Of a stretch of DNA of 64,000 bases, positions 54,953 through 63,329 are shown piece by piece. Numbering within the stretch: position 1 is the first letter of the stretch; every line of letters starts with the position of its first letter. The notes beneath the pieces are model-generated. The model saw nothing but the letters and a program-made list of their open reading frames with translations, ran no database searches and was not told the origin of the DNA. The DNA comes from CAZLWA01 sp964563165. Lineage in GTDB: Bacteria; CLD3; SB21. The stretch covers positions 9,780 through 73,779 of the forward strand of contig CAZLWA010000051.1 of the NCBI GenBank assembly GCA_964563165.1, in the 5' to 3' direction. The position numbers and the translations under genes are program-made.

Positions 54953-55068
54953 TCCCGCCCCAATCAGTTGTTAAATAATTTGACTATTTCATTATGATTT
55001 TGTAAAATCATACAGGTGCTCACTGTCTGAAATCGCTTTTACTCCGTGTATGCGTACGAGGAGTGTCT

Positions 55069-55455
55069 ATGAAGCAACATGATTCCATCCAGGAATTGGA
55101 AGTAGAATCCAATCTGCTGATCTATAATTATTTGGAAAAAGCCTTTTGCATTTCGATGTCGGATACTTCTGAATCGAATGTGGATGTCGTGGATCAGCAG
55201 CTGATGACGCTGGTCGAGGACCAGGAACCGGAATATCTTGATTTCAAGAATTTGATGGCGTTTGAACTCAAATACGATGAACTCGCATCGCCGTTCCACG
55301 ATGACGTCGAGGAAATTCTGAACGATCTGCAGATGATGATGGAATCGATGATCACGAATGTCCAGTACGCATACGGCGGCGCTGAGAACCGACAGTCTTT
55401 GAAAAACCCCAAGCCTACGCGCGAAGGCCCCCTCCCTCCAAAACATTTCAACTGA
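55069..55455 (+). CDS. Small acidic protein of unknown function
   Basis: 128 residues, strongly acidic in the middle (DTSESNVDVVDQQLMTLVEDQEPEYLDF) and Met-rich near EEILNDLQMMMESMI, ending in a Pro-rich tail. No family recognised. ATG 55069 is supported by GAGGAG 6 nt upstream; an in-phase GTG at 55063 is possible. Convergent with the DUF2914 gene. Cytoplasmic, no signal peptide. Confidence 0.6.
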   Translation: MKQHDSIQELEVESNLLIYNYLEKAFCISMSDTSESNVDVVDQQLMTLVEDQEPEYLDFKNLMAFELKYDELASPFHDDVEEILNDLQMMMESMITNVQYAYGGAENRQSLKNPKPTREGPLPPKHFN

Positions 55456-55485
55456 TCCTAAATTCCCTTCGAACTTATAGCCCGA

Positions 55486-56583
55486 TCACCTCTGAATCGT
55501 TTTCAGTTTGATCTTATCCCTGTCCGTATTGACGATCTTGAAATCAGTGCTCCCCAAAAGCAGATCGTCCTCGGTGACAATTTCCACACGCCATTCGCCC
55601 GCCGGAATGACCGTTTTGTAAGAATATCCCCGGTAGCCGCCGTCACGCCCGCCCGCCAGATCGTAACTCAAATGATATTGCGTCACCCATGTACCGGTCT
55701 CAGGGCGGTATTGCTCCCACAAATGATAGATCGTTTTCTTCATTGCCGTCGGCGCAAATATCGCCGAAAAACAATAAATGGTATCGTCCGGCGCGAAATG
55801 AAACGTGTAATTCGATTTTCGCCAGAATTGATACGGCTGCGGCGGTTCGTAATCCAGATTATACCAGCCGTCGGCGCTCCGGCTGACGCGGTGAACCATT
55901 CCGGAGAATTTCAGCGCCAGCGGAACCGGAGGGATCCAATTTTTGAAATATAAAAGATTCAGCAGTCCGTACAGAACCACGATGAGTCCCGCGACCTTAA
56001 GAACGGAACGCTTTGTTTCCGGAGCGCCGACCCAGCGGATCATGAGGATCATAAGCAGTGTAAACCCCACACTCGCCGCACCGCCGATGAGAAAACTCGT
56101 TTTGTTCATTTCCTTCGTCATCACGGGCATGAAAAAAACCAAAAAAGAAAAACAAGCTAGAAAATACATTCCGATTTGCGTATATAAACTCACCAACTTC
56201 TCTTTTAAGAATTTATTCATGAACAATAACACGGTAAGAATCAGAATAAACAAAAATGTTTTGAACCCCGACGCGCTCTGAAAATAAAAGACGACATAAT
56301 TACTGTATAGACTTCCTAAAAAAAACTGTATGGCCATTGGATAATACTCGGCTAATGTCGAAGCCGTCCTGCCTTCAGATTTGCGCCGTTCCGCGCGATG
56401 ATGGAGTACCATGCACACTCCGCAGATAACGATATACGCTAGTAAAATAAGGTTGTTGAGGATCAGGTCGATGCGTTTTGGCATCAAATTCTGCAATACA
56501 AATCCCGCCAGAAAATAAATTGTCGACAACGGCCCGGAATATTTATCCCAAAGAGATTGAGCCGCCTCAGAAATTTTCTTCAT
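55486..56583 (-). CDS. DUF2914 membrane protein
   Basis: 365 residues. Seven or eight membrane helices (e.g. LSTIYFLAGFVLQNLM, LLAYIVICGVCMVLH, AGLIVVLYGLLNLLYF) and a C-terminal DUF2914 domain (YCFSAIFAPTAMKKTIYHLWEQYRPETGTWVTQYHLSYDLAGGRDGGYRGYSYKTVIPAGEWRVEIVTEDDLLLGSTDF). The DUF2914 part is usually periplasmic; function unknown. The gene ends facing the acidic protein and starts 17 bp from the PLP enzyme stop, so the two may be one unit. Confidence 0.85.
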   Translation of the reverse strand: MKKISEAAQSLWDKYSGPLSTIYFLAGFVLQNLMPKRIDLILNNLILLAYIVICGVCMVLHHRAERRKSEGRTASTLAEYYPMAIQFFLGSLYSNYVVFYFQSASGFKTFLFILILTVLLFMNKFLKEKLVSLYTQIGMYFLACFSFLVFFMPVMTKEMNKTSFLIGGAASVGFTLLMILMIRWVGAPETKRSVLKVAGLIVVLYGLLNLLYFKNWIPPVPLALKFSGMVHRVSRSADGWYNLDYEPPQPYQFWRKSNYTFHFAPDDTIYCFSAIFAPTAMKKTIYHLWEQYRPETGTWVTQYHLSYDLAGGRDGGYRGYSYKTVIPAGEWRVEIVTEDDLLLGSTDFKIVNTDRDKIKLKTIQR

Positions 56584-56600
56584 ATGCCGTTGAAGTAAGT

Positions 56601-57785
56601 TTAAAGTGTTTTTAAAGCGCTGTCAAAATCCGCGATAATATCTTCAATAGCCTCGATGCCGGTGTTGACGCGAATGAGTCCGTCCGGAATTTCCAGTGCG
56701 AGACGTTCTTCGGGCGTCATGAAACAATGGGAAGAAAAAGCCGGAAGTAATAGCGTGGTCTCGACGCCGCCCAGAGAGGGGATCAGCTTGATCATTTTCA
56801 GATTTTGAATGAATGTGTTGATCGCCGTGCGATCGGAATTGATTTCAAACGCCAGCATGCCGCCGAATCCGGTCATCTGTTTTTTTGCCGCGGCATGAAA
56901 CGGAGACGACTCCAATCCCGGATACCATACGCGTTTGACCTTCGGATGCGTTGAAAGAAATTTTGCGAGTTCCATCGCGTTCCGGTTATGCCGTTCGATC
57001 CGCACGTCCAGTGTTTTCACACCGCGCCCGAGAAGCCATGCCGTTTGCGGGTCCAGGGAACCGCCGATATAGGTGCGGTGCCGTTTCACGTTTTTCAAAA
57101 TTTCGGACGGGCCGATCACCACACCCGCAGTAAGGTCGTCATGGCCGCCCAGATATTTCGTCGCGCTGTGGTAGACGATATCCACGCCCATGTCGAGCGG
57201 CTTCTGATTGATCGGCGAGGCAAATGTGTTATCCACTACGGTCAGGATTTTCTTCTTTCCTGCAAATTCAGCCACGGACTGAATATCGACCACTTTGATC
57301 GTAGGGTTGGTAGGTGTTTCGAAAAAGATAAACCGGGTGTTCGACCGGACAGATTGTTCTAAATGTTCCGCCGGATGATGATCCGTCATCGTAACGAAAG
57401 AAACTTCCACGCCCATTTTGGGCAAAAACTCTTTGAATTGTGTCGCCGTGCCTCCGTAGATATCGCTCGCGGAAATAATGTGGTCTCCGGGCCGGATCAA
57501 GCTTGTAAATAGCGCGTACGACGCGGCCAGACCGCTCGCAAAAAGCGCGGCTTCCTCGCCGTGCTCGATCTCCGCTAATTTGTTTTCCACGGCGCTTATA
57601 GTCGGGTTGGCGATGCGCGAATAAATAAAGGCATCCGACGTACCGGCAAACGCGGCGATCATTGAGTCCGCATTGTCAAATCCAAATACCGATGTCTGAT
57701 AGATCGGCAACGTCATCGATTTGGTTTGCGGATCCAGCTTTTCTCCCGCGTGGACGACCTGAGTTGATGTTTTTTTCATTCTCAT
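56601..57785 (-). CDS. Cys/Met metabolism PLP enzyme (cystathionine gamma-synthase or methionine gamma-lyase type)
   Basis: 394 residues, fold type I PLP family. The Schiff-base Lys is in SATKYLGGHDDLTAGVV (about 209-225), and SRIANPT and ASGLAASYALF are typical. It acts in trans-sulfuration or methionine degradation; the sequence does not separate gamma-synthase, gamma-lyase and O-acetylhomoserine sulfhydrylase. Starts ATG-CGT-ATG; the second Met is possible. A 7-bp array lies just upstream. Confidence 0.92.
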   Translation of the reverse strand: MRMKKTSTQVVHAGEKLDPQTKSMTLPIYQTSVFGFDNADSMIAAFAGTSDAFIYSRIANPTISAVENKLAEIEHGEEAALFASGLAASYALFTSLIRPGDHIISASDIYGGTATQFKEFLPKMGVEVSFVTMTDHHPAEHLEQSVRSNTRFIFFETPTNPTIKVVDIQSVAEFAGKKKILTVVDNTFASPINQKPLDMGVDIVYHSATKYLGGHDDLTAGVVIGPSEILKNVKRHRTYIGGSLDPQTAWLLGRGVKTLDVRIERHNRNAMELAKFLSTHPKVKRVWYPGLESSPFHAAAKKQMTGFGGMLAFEINSDRTAINTFIQNLKMIKLIPSLGGVETTLLLPAFSSHCFMTPEERLALEIPDGLIRVNTGIEAIEDIIADFDSALKTL

Positions 57786-57793
57786 CTTTCAGA

Positions 57794-57855
57794 ATTACGA
57801 ATTACAAATTACAAATTACGAATGACGATTACGCAATTCCATGATTCGTAATTGC
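57794..57855. repeat. 7-bp-period array between fmt and the PLP enzyme
   Basis: Heptamers attacga, attacaa, attacaa, attacga, atgacga in phase (57794-57828), then attcgta in the opposite sense at 57844-57850. Same attacga family as the four-helix-bundle cassette, but with no gene inside: only 15 bp separate the two orientations. Confidence 0.8.
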
Positions 57856-57864
57856 ATTGCCAGG

Positions 57865-58830
57865 TTATTCAAATTGCTTAAATTTTTCTAATGGGTGTCC
57901 TCTCAGAAATTCCGAGGCCGTCATGCGTTTTTTGGATGGGGGTTGGATTTCCGTGATCCACAGGATCTTTTTATCGCCGCACACGACGCCGATACCCGTT
58001 TTTGAGATCGTCTCTGCGATCGTTCCCGGCGGCTGATCTTCTGAAATCAGTTCGTCCGCGCGCGCGCGCAGGATGCGGTAGGATTCCAAACCGAGGTTTG
58101 TGAATGCGCCCGGAGTCGGAGAAAGCCCGTGAATAAAATGTTTTATTTCATTCGCCGGACGGTCCCAATGGATCTTACAGTCATCCTTGAAGATCTTCGG
58201 GGCCGTGGAGACCCGGGACTCGTCTTGCGGCAGAATGGCCGCGCGGTCGTCGGCGATCAGGCCGACCGTTTCGAGAAGCGCCTCGGCTCCAAGATCGGAG
58301 AGACGCTCTTGTAACTCGCCCGCCGTCTCATTTTCTCCGATGGCCATGCTTTTTTGCAGGATCATATTTCCCGTATCAACCTTCTTCTGAATGAAAAAGG
58401 TGGTCACACCGGTTTCTTTTTCACCGCGGATGATCGCCCAATTGACCGGCGCCGCGCCGCGGAATTTGGGCAGGAGCGACGCATGAAGGTTGATGCAGCC
58501 GAGCGGCGGGATCTCGAACACCTCCGGCGGTAAAATACGGAAGGCGACAACCAGAAAAGCGTCCGCGTCAAAATTATGCAGCGCGCGCAAAAAGCTCGGA
58601 TTACGGAAGCCGCCGCCGGTCTGAGGATCGGGATTCGGCTGAAGGATCGGAATATTGTTCTCAACGGCAAATTCCTTCACCGGCGTGTACGAAACTTTCT
58701 GTCCTCGCCCGCGCGGGAGGTCCATTGCCGTCACGACGCCGACAATCTCGTGACGGCTCTCATGGATTTTTCGCAACGAAGGCACGGCAAAATCGGCCGT
58801 TCCCATGAATACGATCTTCAGATTATTCAT
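57865..58830 (-). CDS. fmt: Methionyl-tRNA formyltransferase
   Basis: 321 residues. Formylates initiator Met-tRNA using 10-formyl-THF. Motifs: MNNLKIVFMGTADFAVPSL, the formyl-transfer region NLHASLLPKFRGAAPVNWAI with catalytic Asn/His, and the KKVDTGNMIL segment; a C-terminal tRNA-binding domain. The start at 58828-58830 matches the family; a longer frame adds a hydrophobic leader that is not part of the enzyme. No def gene next to it in this window. Confidence 0.97.
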   Translation of the reverse strand: MNNLKIVFMGTADFAVPSLRKIHESRHEIVGVVTAMDLPRGRGQKVSYTPVKEFAVENNIPILQPNPDPQTGGGFRNPSFLRALHNFDADAFLVVAFRILPPEVFEIPPLGCINLHASLLPKFRGAAPVNWAIIRGEKETGVTTFFIQKKVDTGNMILQKSMAIGENETAGELQERLSDLGAEALLETVGLIADDRAAILPQDESRVSTAPKIFKDDCKIHWDRPANEIKHFIHGLSPTPGAFTNLGLESYRILRARADELISEDQPPGTIAETISKTGIGVVCGDKKILWITEIQPPSKKRMTASEFLRGHPLEKFKQFE

Positions 58831-58880
58831 AGTCTCTTTTTTAAGAATGAACCCATAATATATAATATTCAGGTAACTTA

Positions 58881-58898
58881 CAAAATGAAATTGATTTT
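58881..58898. repeat. 18-bp direct repeat, left copy (flanks lipoprotein duplication)
   Basis: caaaatgaaattgatttt occurs here and again at 60651-60668, downstream of the duplicated lipoprotein genes. The two copies are in the same orientation and lie about 1.77 kb apart, with both paralogues between them. Confidence 0.6.
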
Positions 58899-59076
58899 GA
58901 AACAAATATGCAATAAACTGATATCATTGAGTGATACAATCGTTGCTATTACCCGTATCCTCATTCCTGCCTTGGAAGGCCCGATAAATTTCTATTTGGT
59001 ATTTTTTGTCCAAAACAGATTCACGACAGGTTTTCCCACTTAGCTTCTTTCTAAGCCCAACTTGAATGGAGCGTTT

Positions 59077-59769
59077 ATGAGATCGTTGTATAAGGGCTTA
59101 TTGTGGATATCGTTATTGATACCGGTTCCTTCCTGTTCATTTACCGAAAAAATAGCTTCGGAGGAATATAATGTATCAAAGGTCAACTCGAAATTCAGGG
59201 ACAAAGAATTCACCGTTTTACTAACTACAGGCCAGCATATCAAAGCGAAAAACCTGGATTTATACAGAGATTCGATTCGTTGCCGGACAATCGGAATCGA
59301 TTCGATCATGACCTTTACATTTCAAGACGTGAGAAGCATTACCTATACGGATCGCAGACTGGGGTTCTTAGGCGCCCTCATCGGCGCATCGGCCGGTATG
59401 CTGATATACGGGCATCCACTTCCGAAGCAACGCAGCCAATTCTTGGGCTTTCCCGACACTGAATATAATGATGCGGAGTCAAGAAAATTTTGGATACCAG
59501 TGATGATTGGTACAGGCTTGGGTTACTTCGCTAGTAGAGACGCGGTCACAAACGGGGTCGAATACACAGATCACCCGGATCCGTTTAGCAAAAAGATTAT
59601 TGAACTGCCATTATCGGCTGTATTGGAGGAGGATAAGAAATCGATAAAAATTGATTATTTAGGAAAAAAGGTTTGGCTCTCTAAGTCACAAATCAAACTC
59701 GAACGGAAAAAAGACGGCATCATACTGCGAATGAAGGCAGGCTTATATCGGCAGACCTTCGAAAAGTAA
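59077..59769 (+). CDS. Glycine-zipper lipoprotein, copy 1
   Basis: 230 residues. Signal with lipobox-like Cys (IPVPSCSF). Then VLLTTGQHIKAKNLDLYRDSIRCRTIG, QDVRSITYTDRRLG, a glycine-rich hydrophobic segment GFLGALIGASAGMLIYG, and C-terminal VLEEDKKSIKIDYLGKKVWLSKSQIKLERK. The overall layout matches small proteins that span or anchor envelope. ATG 59077 follows GGAGC. A tandem paralogue begins 62 bp downstream. Confidence 0.72.
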   Translation: MRSLYKGLLWISLLIPVPSCSFTEKIASEEYNVSKVNSKFRDKEFTVLLTTGQHIKAKNLDLYRDSIRCRTIGIDSIMTFTFQDVRSITYTDRRLGFLGALIGASAGMLIYGHPLPKQRSQFLGFPDTEYNDAESRKFWIPVMIGTGLGYFASRDAVTNGVEYTDHPDPFSKKIIELPLSAVLEEDKKSIKIDYLGKKVWLSKSQIKLERKKDGIILRMKAGLYRQTFEK

Positions 59770-59831
59770 TTTGAAAGAATTAGGTAAATCGTTTTTCCCG
59801 TCGTTTCTAAACCCAACTTGAAGGAGTGTTT

Positions 59832-60548
59832 ATGAGATCGTTGTATAAGGGCTTATTATGGATATCGATCTTGATTCCGGTCTCTTCCTGTTCATTTACT
59901 GAAAAAATAACCTCGGAAGAATACGATATACCAAAGATTGAATCCAAATTCAGGAACAAAGAAGCCACGGTACTATTAACTACAGGCCAACAAATCAAAG
60001 CTAAAAATCTGGAGTTTTCAAAAGATTCGATTTGTTGCAGGACAGTTGGAAGCAATGCGACCACGGCCTTTAAATTTCAAGATGTGAGAAGCATTACCTA
60101 TACCAATCGCGCGCTGGGTGGGCTCTTGGGTACCCTCATTGGCGCTTCGGTCGGTATACTGGTAGCCAAATTTGACGGGAAGGCAAAGGCAAAATGTAGC
60201 GGCGACTGTGGCACACCGGTTCCGATACTTGACGACGCGGCCGATGCTATTGCGGAAGGAATGGAACAAGCATTGTTTATGGGCCTGGGTGGAGGCGTGG
60301 GATATTTGATTGGTAGAAATGCGGTCACACACGGAGTCGAGTATACTAATCATGCGGATCCTTTTAGCGATAAGATTATTGAATTGCCATTGTCAGCCGT
60401 ATTGAAAGAAGATAAGGAATCAATAAAAATAGATTATTTAGGAAAAGAGGTTTGGCTCTATAAGTCGCAAATCAAACTCGAGCGAAAAAAAGACAGCATC
60501 ATACTAAAAATGAAGGCCGGCTTATACCGGAAGACTTTCGAAAAGTGA
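59832..60548 (+). CDS. Glycine-zipper lipoprotein, copy 2 (tandem paralogue)
   Basis: 238 residues. The leader (MRSLYKGLLWISILIPVSSCSF) and C-terminal 60 residues are nearly identical to copy 1, and the upstream DNA (cccaacttgaa ... gtttatgagatcg) is also duplicated. The middle differs: a Lys/Cys segment (KAKAKCSGDCGTPVP) followed by ADAIAEGMEQALFMGLGGGVGYLIGR is found only here. It has two glycine zippers (GGLLGTLIGASVGILV and GLGGGVGYLIG). Diverged after tandem duplication. Confidence 0.75.
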   Translation: MRSLYKGLLWISILIPVSSCSFTEKITSEEYDIPKIESKFRNKEATVLLTTGQQIKAKNLEFSKDSICCRTVGSNATTAFKFQDVRSITYTNRALGGLLGTLIGASVGILVAKFDGKAKAKCSGDCGTPVPILDDAADAIAEGMEQALFMGLGGGVGYLIGRNAVTHGVEYTNHADPFSDKIIELPLSAVLKEDKESIKIDYLGKEVWLYKSQIKLERKKDSIILKMKAGLYRKTFEK

Positions 60549-60650
60549 TTTAGGCAAATTGCATCCTAAAGAGCTGTCTGATATAACTGAAATCATGGTT
60601 TTTCCAGTCCTCTGTATAAGGCTTCCACTTATACTTCCAGCTTTTACTTC

Positions 60651-60668
60651 CAAAATGAAATTGATTTT
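60651..60668. repeat. 18-bp direct repeat, right copy
   Basis: Same-orientation copy of the word at 58881-58898, in the 236-bp gap between the second lipoprotein and glyS. Confidence 0.6.
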
Positions 60669-60716
60669 CAGAAAAATTATCAATACCATTTTGTTAAAGT
60701 TTCCGGATTCCTTGCG

Positions 60717-60745
60717 CCGACCTTTCGACATGGTCAGGGTGAGAG
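60717..60745. repeat. REP-like core upstream of glyS
   Basis: ccgacctttcgacatggtca (60717-60736) followed by gggtgagag resembles the common CCTTTCGAC-N-GCTCAGGGTGAG extragenic motif and the element at 6417-6467. It ends about 40 bp before the glyS start codon. Confidence 0.45.
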
Positions 60746-60784
60746 GGGTGGGAATGAAAAGTTTAAGAAAGATTTGGAGTACGA

Positions 60785-62143
60785 ATGGCTGAGAATAAAA
60801 GTTCGGGTACCGAATTAATGGATAAGATCGTTTCGCTCTGCAAGCGGCGCGGATTTATTTTTCAATCCAGCGAAATTTACGGCGGACTCAACGGATGCTG
60901 GGATTACGGCCCGCTCGGCGTGGAACTGCTGAAAAATGTGAAGGACGCCTGGTGGAAAGCCATGACATTCCGGGACGATATCGAAGGCCTCGATGCATCG
61001 ATTCTCATGCACCCGCGCGTATGGGAAGCCAGCGGGCATGTGGAAAATTTCACCGATCCGATGGTGGATTGCAAAGAATGCAAGGCGCGGTTCCGCGCGG
61101 ACCAGATCGACGAATCGTTGTGCGGTAATAAGGGGTATCAGGGCCGGAAAGCGGCAAAATGCTTTGCAGAAAATAAATTCACCGAAGCGCGGCAGTTCAA
61201 CTTGATGTTCAAGACCCATATCGGTCCGATGGAAGAAACCGGCGCCGTGGTCTATTTGCGCCCGGAGACCGCGCAAGGTATCTATGTGAATTTTCACAAT
61301 GTAAAAGACTCGACGCGGCAAAAGATCCCGTTCGGCATTGCGCAGATCGGCAAAGCGTTCCGCAATGAAATTAACACTAAAAATTTTCTTTTTCGCACAC
61401 GCGAATTCGAGCAAATGGAAATGCAATTTTTTGTCAAGCCCGGTGCGGACATGGAGTGGTTCAATTTTTGGAAAGAGGAGCGGAAGAAATGGTATATGGA
61501 ACTCGGCATGAGCCCGGATAAATTGAATTTCCATGAACATGAAAAGCTCGCCCATTATGCGTCCGCCGCTTTTGATATTGAGTTTCTGTTTCCGTTCGGC
61601 TGGGGCGAGATCGAAGGCATTCACAACCGCACGGATTACGATCTGAAACGGCACCAGGAATATTCTGGAAAAAATCTGGAGTATTTCGACGACGCGGCCA
61701 AAGAAAAATTCATTCCGTATGTGATCGAGACTTCCGCCGGGGCGTCGCGCGGGCTGATGGCCTTTTTGTGCAATGCGTACCAGGAGGAAGAAGCGCCGAC
61801 GGGGGACGGTAAAACGGAAATTCGCACGGTGATGAAATTTCATCCGAAACTCGCACCGGTCAAAGCGGCCATTTTGCCTCTGGTAAAAAAGGACGGCATG
61901 CCTGAAGTGGCAACAAAATTATATGGAGAGCTGAAAAAACATTATAAAGTTTTTTATGATGAATCGGCAACGGTCGGAAAGCGTTACCGGCGGCAGGACG
62001 AGATCGGAACGCCTTTTTGTTTTACGGTTGACAGCGAAACGCTGCAGAATCAAACCGTCACGATTCGCCACCGCGACACCATGACGCAAGAGCGTATTGC
62101 AATAGACAAAGCGGCGGCATTTCTACATACGAAGTTGAATTAG
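60785..62143 (+). CDS. glyS: Glycyl-tRNA synthetase, dimeric (eukaryote-like) type
   Basis: 452 residues. Class II core of the alpha2 type: SSEIYGGLNGCWDYGPLGVELLKNV, MLMFKTHIGP-like region (NLMFKTHIGPMEETGAVVYLRPETAQGIYVNF), motif 2 RNEINTKNFLFRTREFEQMEMQFF, motif 3 ASRGLMAFLCNAY and anticodon-binding C-terminus. Found in FCB bacteria and others in place of the alpha2beta2 GlyQS enzyme. Confidence 0.97.
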   Translation: MAENKSSGTELMDKIVSLCKRRGFIFQSSEIYGGLNGCWDYGPLGVELLKNVKDAWWKAMTFRDDIEGLDASILMHPRVWEASGHVENFTDPMVDCKECKARFRADQIDESLCGNKGYQGRKAAKCFAENKFTEARQFNLMFKTHIGPMEETGAVVYLRPETAQGIYVNFHNVKDSTRQKIPFGIAQIGKAFRNEINTKNFLFRTREFEQMEMQFFVKPGADMEWFNFWKEERKKWYMELGMSPDKLNFHEHEKLAHYASAAFDIEFLFPFGWGEIEGIHNRTDYDLKRHQEYSGKNLEYFDDAAKEKFIPYVIETSAGASRGLMAFLCNAYQEEEAPTGDGKTEIRTVMKFHPKLAPVKAAILPLVKKDGMPEVATKLYGELKKHYKVFYDESATVGKRYRRQDEIGTPFCFTVDSETLQNQTVTIRHRDTMTQERIAIDKAAAFLHTKLN

Positions 62144-62279
62144 ATCACGGGTTTTTTCACCATTAGATTCATCCTATCCTCCACTCACCGACGGCTGACC
62201 GCCATTCGCCGAAAAGAGTTCACATCAAGGAAAGATCTGCCTTATCTTAATGGCGTCATTAAAAAAATTGGAGGTTTTT

Positions 62280-62651
62280 ATGGAATATTGTAACGAGACC
62301 CGCAGCCGGCGAACGGCGTTATTGTGGGGAATTTTTCTCATCGCCATCGGCGGGTTGCTTATGATGGATCGTATTGGAGTTTTCGAAAGTGAACCTTGGT
62401 GGCGTTATGCGCCGTTGATATTGGTTCTTTTCGGTATCAACAGGATCATCAGTTCTAAAAAAGCGAAGCACCTTGCAGATGGATTCTGGCAGATTTTTCT
62501 GGGACTCTGGCTGTTTGCTTCTCTTGTTCATTTGTGGGGCCTTTCGTTTCACAACTCGTGGCCCTTCCTGCTGATCGGCTGGGGCCTCAGTATTATTGTC
62601 AAGAGTGTTGCAAAAACGCGTTTCGCACCGCTGGAGGCGAATCATGAATAA
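62280..62651 (+). CDS. LiaI-like / DUF5668 membrane protein
   Basis: 123 residues. Four hydrophobic segments (LLWGIFLIAIGGLLMMDRIGVF, WWRYAPLILVLFGINRII, WQIFLGLWLFASLVHLWG, WPFLLIGWGLSIIVKSV), a pattern recurring in LiaI/LiaF transmembrane regions. GGAGGTTTTT lies directly before ATG 62280. It overlaps the next gene by 8 bp, so the two are translated together. Confidence 0.8.
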   Translation: MEYCNETRSRRTALLWGIFLIAIGGLLMMDRIGVFESEPWWRYAPLILVLFGINRIISSKKAKHLADGFWQIFLGLWLFASLVHLWGLSFHNSWPFLLIGWGLSIIVKSVAKTRFAPLEANHE

Positions 62652-63327
62652 AATTTCAGGTCAGTTGATCCTGGGCCTGTTGGCCATTGCGATGGGTATT
62701 ATATTCCTGTTGGATAATCTCGGCATTGCGGATGCCTGGAGAATCATGCGATTCTGGCCGGTTCTTTTCATACTATTTGGTGCGATGAAGATTTTGCAAT
62801 CACGTACCCTACCCGGTTATTTTGTCGGCGGAATTTTCGTTTTTATCGGACTGGTGATGATCAGCAATCGTTTGGGATTTATTCACATGTATTGGCGCGA
62901 TTGGTGGCCGCTGTTCTTGATCCTGATCGGCATCTCCGCTATAGTCAAAGCGGTTTACAGAAAAAAAGGCGCGCCGGAAGATCTTGCATCGGAAGGAAGT
63001 TCCCAAGCCGCAAACATTATGGCTATCCTGGGCGGTTATCGCTACAGGACCGACTCGCAGAATTTTCGCGGCGGTGAAATTACTGCCATCATGGGAGGTT
63101 GCGAAGTCGACCTGCGACGGGCTTCGATCACCGGGGATGCCGTTGTGAACGTGTTCGCATTCTGGGGTGGCGCCGAGATCAAAGTTCCGACAGACTGGAA
63201 TGTGGTCGTAGAATGCCTGCCGATACTCGGCGGAGTTGACGACGGGACCTTGGGAGCGCCCGGATCTGGAAAACGCCTGATCATTAGGGGCACGGCAATC
63301 ATGGGCGGTGTTGGAGTCAAAAATTAG
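62644..63327 (+). CDS. LiaF-like membrane protein
   Basis: 227 residues. N-terminal four-helix membrane part similar to the previous gene (LAIAMGIIFLLDNLGIAD, RFWPVLFILFGAMKIL, GGIFVFIGLVMISNRLGF, WWPLFLILIGISAIVKAVYR), then a soluble beta domain of LiaF type (AILGGYRYRT, FRGGEITAIMGGCEVDLRRASI, VNVFAFWGGAEIKVPTDW, GTAIMGGVGVK). LiaF-type proteins inhibit or tune envelope-stress sensing with an adjacent two-component system; the LytS-like kinase follows. Confidence 0.85.
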   Translation: MNKISGQLILGLLAIAMGIIFLLDNLGIADAWRIMRFWPVLFILFGAMKILQSRTLPGYFVGGIFVFIGLVMISNRLGFIHMYWRDWWPLFLILIGISAIVKAVYRKKGAPEDLASEGSSQAANIMAILGGYRYRTDSQNFRGGEITAIMGGCEVDLRRASITGDAVVNVFAFWGGAEIKVPTDWNVVVECLPILGGVDDGTLGAPGSGKRLIIRGTAIMGGVGVKN

Positions 63328-63329
63328 TT

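Noticed and set aside
58885..60792. Two short open frames starting MKLI (58885 and 60655) as paired small peptides
   Set aside because: They arise from the shared 18-bp direct repeat; the downstream sequences are unrelated and lack ribosome sites.
60815..61843. 342-codon minus-strand open frame opposite glyS
   Set aside because: Lies wholly within a strongly conserved synthetase gene in the antisense frame; low-complexity, no family motif.
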